From Novosphingobium mathurense (GTDB lineage: Bacteria > Pseudomonadota > Alphaproteobacteria > Sphingomonadales > Sphingomonadaceae), in contig NZ_FVZE01000002.1 of NCBI RefSeq assembly GCF_900168325.1, forward strand, positions 248,001 through 312,000: a stretch of 64,000 nucleotides of DNA, read 5' to 3'. The notes under the pieces are model-generated. The model was not told the origin of the DNA. It was given only the letters and a program-made list of their open reading frames with translations, and made no database searches. Made by a program: the position numbers and the translations under genes. Positions 58,859-64,000 of this stretch are shown here, piece by piece (position 1 is the first letter of the stretch; every line of letters begins with the position of its first letter).

Positions 58859-59602
58859 ATGGCAGGCCATTCCAAGTTCAAGAACATCATGCATCGCAAG
58901 GGCGCGCAGGACAAAAAGCGCTCGGCGATGTTCTCCAAGCTTTCGCGCGAAATCACCGTCGCGGCCAAGATGGGCATGCCCGATCCGGACATGAACCCGC
59001 GCCTGCGCGCAGCCGTCAACGCGGCCAAGGCGCAGTCGATGCCCAAGGACAACATCCAGCGTGCGATCGACAAGGCGAGCAAGGGCGATGCCGAGAACTA
59101 CGAGGAAGTGCGCTACGAGGGTTACGGCCCCGGCGGCGTCGCGCTCATCGTCGAGGCGCTGACCGACAACCGCAACCGCACCGCCACCAACGTGCGCACC
59201 GCCTTCTCCAAGAACGGCGGCAACCTCGGTGCGAGCGGCGCGGTTTCGCACGGCTTCGAACGCCTCGGCCTGATCGAGTACCCCGGCTCCGTGGGCGATG
59301 AGGACAAGGTCCTCGAAGCCGCGATCGAGGCCGGCGCGCAGGACGTGGAAAGCGACGAGGACAGCCACTCGGTCTGGACCGCGGTGGAAGACCTGCACGA
59401 AGTCGCCCGCGAGCTGGAAAAGGCGCTCGGCGAGGCCGAAGGCGTCAAGCTGGCGTGGAAGCCGAACATCAAGGTCGATGTCGATGCCGACACCGCCTCG
59501 ACCCTGCTCAAGCTGGTGGACACGCTGGACGACGACGACGACGTCCAGACCGTCTGGGGCAACTACGAGATCTCGGACGAGGTCATGGAACAGCTGGGAT
59601 GA
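58859..59602 (+). CDS. YebC/PmpR-family regulator
   Basis: A 247-aa protein: [37 protein letters not shown], given in part, is the family N-terminus; [26 protein letters not shown] and [23 protein letters not shown] follow. YebC proteins were described as transcriptional regulators and more recently linked to relief of ribosome stalling at proline stretches. It precedes ruvC, the common order in proteobacteria. Confidence 0.95.
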   Translation: MAGHSKFKNIMHRKGAQDKKRSAMFSKLSREITVAAKMGMPDPDMNPRLRAAVNAAKAQSMPKDNIQRAIDKASKGDAENYEEVRYEGYGPGGVALIVEALTDNRNRTATNVRTAFSKNGGNLGASGAVSHGFERLGLIEYPGSVGDEDKVLEAAIEAGAQDVESDEDSHSVWTAVEDLHEVARELEKALGEAEGVKLAWKPNIKVDVDADTASTLLKLVDTLDDDDDVQTVWGNYEISDEVMEQLG

Positions 59603-59663
59603 TCTTGCGCCGGGCGGATCTTCGCGTTCCGCCCGCAAGCCCGATCCCTGCCGGTCCCGCATA

Positions 59664-60140
59664 ATGATCATCATCGGCCTCGATCCCGGCCTGACCTGCA
59701 CCGGCTGGGGCATCGTCGCCAAGTCGGGCAGTCGGCTCAGCCACGTCGCCAACGGGCAGATCCGCACCGATGCCAAGGCGGCAATGGCCGACCGGCTCGT
59801 CGAACTCGACGCGGCCCTGACCGACGTGATCCTCCACCACCGGCCCGATGCGGGTGCGGTGGAGGAAGTCTTCGTCAACGTGAACCCGCAGTCCACGCTC
59901 AAGCTCGGTCAGGCGCGCGGCGTCGCCATGCTCTCGCTGGCACGCGCCGGGATGCCGGTGGCCGAATATTCGACCAAGGTCGTCAAGAAGGCGCTGGTCG
60001 GCACCGGCGGGGCTGAGAAGTCGCAGATCCAGGCCATGCTCAAGGTGCTGCTGCCCGGGGTGAAGCTGGCCGGAGAGGACGCCTCCGACGCTCTCGCCGT
60101 GGCGATCACGCACGCAAATATGCTCGGCAGCCACCGCTGA
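59664..60140 (+). CDS. ruvC: crossover junction endodeoxyribonuclease RuvC
   Basis: A 158-aa Holliday junction resolvase from the ATG at 59664. The catalytic acidic residues are in [15 protein letters not shown] (Asp7), [21 protein letters not shown] (Glu) and [16 protein letters not shown] (two Asp). It lies 61 nt after yebC, likely in one operon. The ruvA and ruvB genes follow only after an opposite-strand gene. Confidence 0.95.
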   Translation: MIIIGLDPGLTCTGWGIVAKSGSRLSHVANGQIRTDAKAAMADRLVELDAALTDVILHHRPDAGAVEEVFVNVNPQSTLKLGQARGVAMLSLARAGMPVAEYSTKVVKKALVGTGGAEKSQIQAMLKVLLPGVKLAGEDASDALAVAITHANMLGSHR

Positions 60141-60161
60141 GGGCTAACGGTAAGCCGGTCC

Positions 60162-61673
60162 TTACAAGCCGTTCTTGGCAATCGCCTGCTGGTAGCTGTC
60201 TCGAACATCGCCCGTGCAAGAGCCTGCCCGCACGAAGAGGCAGGGGCTGTCCCCTGCGAGCGGGAGGCAGGCGCGGCGTTCGTATCCCTGTGGCAGCGGC
60301 GTATCCGAGTTGAGCACCAGCGCGTCGGCCGCCGCAGCAAGCCCCGGAGAGAGCGGCCGGTTGCCGGACAGGACACCTTCGGGCGCCAGCATCAGCGGTA
60401 CGCGGCGGGGCAGCAGTGAGGGCACGACGTGGCTCTTGAACTCATAGGCCACGGCAATGCCGCAGACCTTGGGGTCCTGCGCCGCCAATCCGGCCAGGCG
60501 GGGAATCGCGCCGCCTCCGCGCCATGCGCTCGCCCCGCCGGTCATGGTGGCGGAAAAGGCAGACAGCAGGGCAATGGCACCGCACAGAATGGCGGCGCTG
60601 CGCAAGTTCCCGGGTTCCTGTCCGCGCCGATTCGCCAGCCAGTCTGCAAGGCGCACGAGGGCGATGGCGGACAGGATGACGAGGGTCAGCGTCGTCAGCC
60701 AGACGAATCGGTATTCCTTGTGGCCGATCAGGCTGTGCGCGATCAGGTTGGCCAGTGCTGCGAGCATGAGCGGGCGATAGCGCGGGCCGGCCAGCGCCGC
60801 GCCCACCAGTACCGGGGCAAAGACCGGCCAGAGATGCCGCTGGAGCATCCCGACATAGGCCGGCGGCGGTAAAGTGCCGAAGCGCGCGGCGATGCCTTCG
60901 CCGATGTTCTTCGAAATGCCGACCATGACCCAGCCGAAAGGCGGCAACCCGGCAGCAAGGTCGCTTGCCGCGCCGATCAGCAGCGCGACGAGGCCGCCGA
61001 GCGCGACCGGTACCCAGCGCGCACGGTCCATGCGCAGGACGCTCAGCGCCAGTACGGCCGCGAAGACCGCGTATTGCATGCGTACTAGCACGGCGAGGCC
61101 CAGCAGGATCCCGGCGAGCATGAGCGCGCGGCGCGAGGCGCGTGGATCGAGGAGCAAAGCCGCGCCCGGCAGCATGAGTGCGGCGCCCAGGCTCTCGGCC
61201 AGCATCAACTCGCTGAACAGCACGCTCTCCCACCAGACCGACGCTGCGAAGAGCGCCACCAGCGCGGCGGCGCGCGAGTGCAGGGCGCCAAGGCGATAGG
61301 CCGCGGGCAGGACCAGCAGGTTCAGGGCCAGGAACGCCGCGCGGGCAAGCGCCACGGGCATCATGGTGCCGGGCCCAAGCGCATGGCCGAGCCAGACCGG
61401 CAGGGCCAGCGCTTGCGGGATCAGCGCATTGCGCAGGCCCACGCGCCATTCCCAGGGGATCACGCCGTGTCCGGTGACGAAGCGGTTGGCCTGCTCGAGA
61501 TACTGGAGCAGCTCATCCGAATAAGCGATGTCGTAAAGAGAGAATTCGCGCACCCGCAGGGCCAGCGCGGCGATTGCGGTGAGGACGACGAGCAGCTTCC
61601 AGCCCGAAGACGCGCGCTTCCACCGCTCCTGCGCCGATGTCCGGTCAGCCCGATCTTGCCCCATCGCGGCCAT
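60162..61673 (-). CDS. GT22-type mannosyltransferase, multi-pass membrane protein
   Basis: A 503-aa protein with about 10-12 membrane segments. It carries both signatures of the GT22 (Alg9/PIG-B) family: the early lumenal-type acidic loop SLYDIAYSDELLQYLEQANR followed by GVIPWEW (residues about 45-77) and HKEYRF (318-323) after a membrane segment. Such GT-C enzymes transfer mannose or other sugars from polyprenyl-phosphate donors. The acceptor is unknown. The C-terminal domain (about 395-503) is periplasmic and Cys-containing. It lies on the opposite strand between ruvC and ruvA. Confidence 0.85.
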   Translation of the reverse strand: MAAMGQDRADRTSAQERWKRASSGWKLLVVLTAIAALALRVREFSLYDIAYSDELLQYLEQANRFVTGHGVIPWEWRVGLRNALIPQALALPVWLGHALGPGTMMPVALARAAFLALNLLVLPAAYRLGALHSRAAALVALFAASVWWESVLFSELMLAESLGAALMLPGAALLLDPRASRRALMLAGILLGLAVLVRMQYAVFAAVLALSVLRMDRARWVPVALGGLVALLIGAASDLAAGLPPFGWVMVGISKNIGEGIAARFGTLPPPAYVGMLQRHLWPVFAPVLVGAALAGPRYRPLMLAALANLIAHSLIGHKEYRFVWLTTLTLVILSAIALVRLADWLANRRGQEPGNLRSAAILCGAIALLSAFSATMTGGASAWRGGGAIPRLAGLAAQDPKVCGIAVAYEFKSHVVPSLLPRRVPLMLAPEGVLSGNRPLSPGLAAAADALVLNSDTPLPQGYERRACLPLAGDSPCLFVRAGSCTGDVRDSYQQAIAKNGL

Positions 61674-61782
61674 GCTTAGTCCTCGCCGGCGGGCTTGTCA
61701 CCGGATTGCTTCTGCGGTGATCCACGGCTCTTGCGCCTTTGTCCTTGCCGCGCGACTCGCCCTTGTGCCATAGGAACAAACC

Positions 61783-62391
61783 ATGATCGCCAAGCTTACA
61801 GGTCTGCTCGACGATACCGGCCCGGACTGGGCGATCATCGACGTCAACGGGGTGGGTTACCTCGTCCACTGCTCGGCCCGTACGCTGGAGCATCTGGGCA
61901 TTCGCGGCGACAAGGTGGTCGTCCATACCGAAATGCAGGTTTCCGAGACCGACCAGCGCCTCATCGGCTTTGCCAGCGCGGCGGAGCGTAACTGGTTCCG
62001 CCTGCTGACGGCCGTGCAGGGCGTTGGCTCGAAGGTGGCGCTTGCGATCCTCTCGGCGCTCAACACCGAGGAACTCCAGCGCGCCTGCGCCGGTGGCGAC
62101 GCCGCGATGGTCGCGCGCGCCAATGGCGTTGGCCCGAAGCTGGCAAGCCGGATCGTCAACGAGTTGAAGGAAAAGGCCGGCGGCATGCCGACCGCGCCGG
62201 GCTCTCCGGGCCTGGCGGCGTCTGCGATGCCTGCAGGATCGGTCAGCGCCGATGCGGTATCCGCATTGCAGAACCTGGGCTTCAAGCCCGCCATCGCCAG
62301 CGCCGCGGTAGCCCACGCGATGGGCGAGCTGGGCGAGGATGCCGACCTCAACGCCATCGTCCGCGTGGCCCTCAAGAGGGCGGCGGGGTGA
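61783..62391 (+). CDS. ruvA: Holliday junction DNA helicase subunit RuvA
   Basis: A 202-aa protein: N-terminal OB fold ([20 protein letters not shown]), two helix-hairpin-helix motifs ([15 protein letters not shown] and [13 protein letters not shown]), a flexible linker (about 135-150) and the C-terminal RuvB-binding domain ([24 protein letters not shown]). It recognises Holliday junctions. ruvB follows after 70 nt with a REP-like element between them. Confidence 0.96.
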   Translation: MIAKLTGLLDDTGPDWAIIDVNGVGYLVHCSARTLEHLGIRGDKVVVHTEMQVSETDQRLIGFASAAERNWFRLLTAVQGVGSKVALAILSALNTEELQRACAGGDAAMVARANGVGPKLASRIVNELKEKAGGMPTAPGSPGLAASAMPAGSVSADAVSALQNLGFKPAIASAAVAHAMGELGEDADLNAIVRVALKRAAG

Positions 62392-62410
62392 AGCATAACG
62401 TTACCTCAGC

Positions 62411-62441
62411 ACATCACCCTGAACTTGTCTCAGGGGCCATT
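62411..62441. repeat. REP-like element between ruvA and ruvB, copy 2
   Basis: ACATCACCCTGAACTTGTCT then CAGGGGCCATT. CCCTGA (62418-62423) pairs with TCAGGG (62430-62435), giving a small hairpin. The same opening ACATCACCCTGAAC occurs at 51579-51592. Related CCCTGAACTTGTTTCAGGG elements are common between sphingomonad genes. Confidence 0.55.
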
Positions 62442-62461
62442 CTTCCCCAAGCGACCACGGC

Positions 62462-63499
62462 ATGACCGACAATCCCATTCTTTCCTCCTCCCGCCAGGCC
62501 GAAGACGCGGATGCGGCGCTGCGGCCCAAGACGCTTGAGGAGTTCGTCGGGCAGGCGGGCGCCAAGGACAACCTGCGCATCTTCATCGAGTCCGCCAAGT
62601 CGCGGCGCGAGGCGATGGATCACGTGCTCTTCTTTGGCCCTCCGGGTCTGGGCAAGACCACCTTGGCGCAGATCGTCGCGCGGGAACTGGGCGTGGGCTT
62701 TCGCGCCACTTCCGGCCCGGTCATCGCCAAGGCGGGCGACCTCGCCGCGCTGCTGACCAATCTTGAACAGGGCGACGTCCTGTTCATCGACGAGATTCAC
62801 CGCCTCAACCCGGTGGTCGAGGAAGTGCTCTATCCGGCGATGGAGGATCGTGCGCTCGATCTCATCATCGGCGAAGGGCCGTCTGCGCGCTCGGTGCGCA
62901 TCGACCTGCCGCCCTTCACCCTGATCGGCGCGACCACCCGGCAGGGCCTGCTGCAGACGCCCTTGCGCGACCGTTTCGGCATTCCCGTTCGCCTGCAGTT
63001 CTACACCGTGCCCGAACTGGAACACGTCGTCACGCGCGGCGCGGGGTTGCTTGGCATCGGCATGGACAAGGGCGGGGCGACCGAGATCGCCCGTCGTTCG
63101 CGTGGAACGCCGCGCGTGGCCGGGCGGCTGATGCGCCGGGTGCGCGACTTTGCGCATGTCGCGGGAAGCGACGTGATCACCCGGGCCATCGCCGACGACG
63201 CGCTGACCCGGCTCGAAGTCGATTCGATCGGCCTCGATGCGCAGGATCGGCGCTACCTTCACATGATTGCCGACATCTACAAGGGCGGGCCGGTCGGCGT
63301 GGAAACGTTGGCCGCGGGTCTGTCGGAACCGCGCGATACGATCGAGGAAGTGATCGAGCCCTACCTGATCCAGCTCGGGCTCGTCGCCCGCACGGCGCGT
63401 GGCCGTTGCCTCAACGATCTGGGCTGGAAGCACCTGGGGCTGACGCCGCCGGCCGGGCCGCAGGGTGGACTTTTCGATTCGGACCAATCCACTGACTAG
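62462..63499 (+). CDS. ruvB: Holliday junction branch migration ATPase RuvB
   Basis: A 345-aa AAA+ motor: Walker [15 protein letters not shown] (about residues 58-70), Walker [18 protein letters not shown], sensor [15 protein letters not shown], arginine finger PLRDRFG and the C-terminal winged helix ([29 protein letters not shown]). With RuvA it drives branch migration. The full length is present. Confidence 0.97.
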   Translation: MTDNPILSSSRQAEDADAALRPKTLEEFVGQAGAKDNLRIFIESAKSRREAMDHVLFFGPPGLGKTTLAQIVARELGVGFRATSGPVIAKAGDLAALLTNLEQGDVLFIDEIHRLNPVVEEVLYPAMEDRALDLIIGEGPSARSVRIDLPPFTLIGATTRQGLLQTPLRDRFGIPVRLQFYTVPELEHVVTRGAGLLGIGMDKGGATEIARRSRGTPRVAGRLMRRVRDFAHVAGSDVITRAIADDALTRLEVDSIGLDAQDRRYLHMIADIYKGGPVGVETLAAGLSEPRDTIEEVIEPYLIQLGLVARTARGRCLNDLGWKHLGLTPPAGPQGGLFDSDQSTD

Positions 63500-63580
63500 G
63501 CTCGAAAAAGCGTCGGGGACGTTTACAAACCTGCCTTCCGGCAGTCCCGTTTCGGTACAGGCCTTTGGGTTTGATGATTA

Positions 63581-63624
63581 ATTAACCGTGTTTCCCGGTT
63601 CGGGACGCCCGATTCACGGTTAAT
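63581..63624. promoter_or_regulatory. TTAACC-containing inverted repeat upstream of the last gene
   Basis: ATTAACCGTG (63581-63590) and CACGGTTAAT (63615-63624) are a perfect 10-bp inverted pair with a 24-nt spacer, about 107 nt before the start at 63731. The TTAACC/GGTTAA cores resemble CtrA half-sites of alphaproteobacteria, and TTAATTAACC extends the left arm. Regulation by CtrA is a guess. Confidence 0.5.
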
Positions 63625-63730
63625 GCCGTTGTGGCGTTAAGCATTCTGCGTGTTCTCTGTGCCAGATGGACTGGTCGGTTAGCCATTCAGGCGGCCGCAA
63701 TGCCCAGACGGAACAAAGAGAGCATCGCTT

Positions 63731-64000
63731 ATGTCGGTTCGGATGGCCCTTGCGAAATTGTCTGCCTGCGCGGCAGGCTGCGCCATCATCGGTGGCGGCG
63801 CCGTCCACGTGGCGGAAACGCCCTCGAAGGAGGTGCAGTACCGCAAGGTCAAGCAGGCCAAGGTCGCTCAGCCCAAGCCGGTCAAGCGGGTGGCGAAGAG
63901 GGAACTCCCGCGCGAAACCAAGCGCGTGCGCAAGATCATCAAGCGGACTTGCTGCGAACAGCCCGAAGTGGCCATGGTGCCGCTGCCCCCGCCCTATATC
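63731..64000 (+). CDS. exported basic protein, 3' end outside window
   Basis: 90 codons are visible from the ATG at 63731 (MSVRMALAKLSACAAGCAII). A signal-like hydrophobic start (residues 6-25) is followed by a Lys/Val-rich stretch (KVKQAKVAQPKPVKRVAKRE), CC in RTCCEQPEV and a PLPPPYI end. No stop is reached. The extreme Lys/Arg content resembles periplasmic linker proteins; no family is recognised. AAAGAGAG stands about 12 nt upstream of the ATG. Confidence 0.65.
   Translation, partial: MSVRMALAKLSACAAGCAIIGGGAVHVAETPSKEVQYRKVKQAKVAQPKPVKRVAKRELPRETKRVRKIIKRTCCEQPEVAMVPLPPPYI

Noticed and set aside
1..64000. CRISPR array, tRNA or rRNA genes
   Set aside because: No regularly spaced direct repeats, cloverleaf-like segments with CCA-end context, or rRNA sequences were recognised by eye; a covariance-model scan was not possible.

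Overview
The window is GC-rich, densely coded DNA from an alphaproteobacterium, most probably of the order Sphingomonadales (Novosphingobium or Erythrobacteraceae-like). The clues are an acyl carrier protein next to a serine palmitoyltransferase of the Sphingomonas type, DivK, GapR (DUF2312), Usg, DUF3572, DUF1244, an alphaproteobacterial DksA that has lost most zinc-finger cysteines, and a complete gene-transfer-agent (GTA) structural cluster. Genus assignment is inference. No tRNA, rRNA, insertion sequence, integrase or CRISPR array was seen.

Layout. 1-7.1 kb: a truncated TIGR01244-type phosphatase/sulfurtransferase, a double cold-shock-domain protein with a glycine-rich N-terminus, the argD-argF-hslO run, a small exported protein, queC and an OmpA-family porin with a long polyproline linker. 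7.3-21.2 kb, all on the minus strand: a GTA head-tail cluster in the order of the Rhodobacter capsulatus GTA: small-terminase-like g1, large terminase, portal, DUF6127, prohead protease, capsid, connector, a 60-aa gene in the g7 position, tail terminator, tail tube, two chaperones, a short tape measure, a distal-tail protein fused to a large N-terminal domain, hub, NlpC/P60 peptidase, a shortened tail-tip protein and a DUF2793 protein. The genes are packed mostly with ATGA overlaps. There is no integrase, repressor or lysis gene.

21.4-36.6 kb: DedA-like protein, Usg, FMN reductase, the sphingolipid pair acp-spt, divK, then a run DUF3572-HAD-RidA-GDPD-FemAB-like. After these come a Sel1 protein, dksA, a PilZ protein, an orphan substrate-binding lipoprotein, DUF4112, a small lipoprotein, and a minus-strand group of pabBC, an aminotransferase, an RluA-type synthase and arfB. 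36.7-49.8 kb: a HerA-like DUF853 ATPase, a two-component system preceded by an EF-hand protein, a cupin, an M24 aminopeptidase, oligopeptidase B, a thioesterase, a membrane diguanylate cyclase, and divergent ald/lrp.

49.8-64 kb: a KefB-type antiporter, ftsK, a ThiE-like protein, a YggS-type protein, a LysE exporter, pyruvate kinase, DUF1244, gapR, ybjQ-like and yebC. The ruv genes follow (ruvC, then ruvA and ruvB), with a GT22-type mannosyltransferase gene on the opposite strand between ruvC and ruvA. The window ends inside a basic exported protein.

The most distinctive material is the GTA cluster. Its distal-tail gene carries about 565 extra N-terminal residues, yet keeps an internal ATG with a good ribosome binding site exactly where a stand-alone distal-tail protein would start. 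Its tail-tip gene is correspondingly short.
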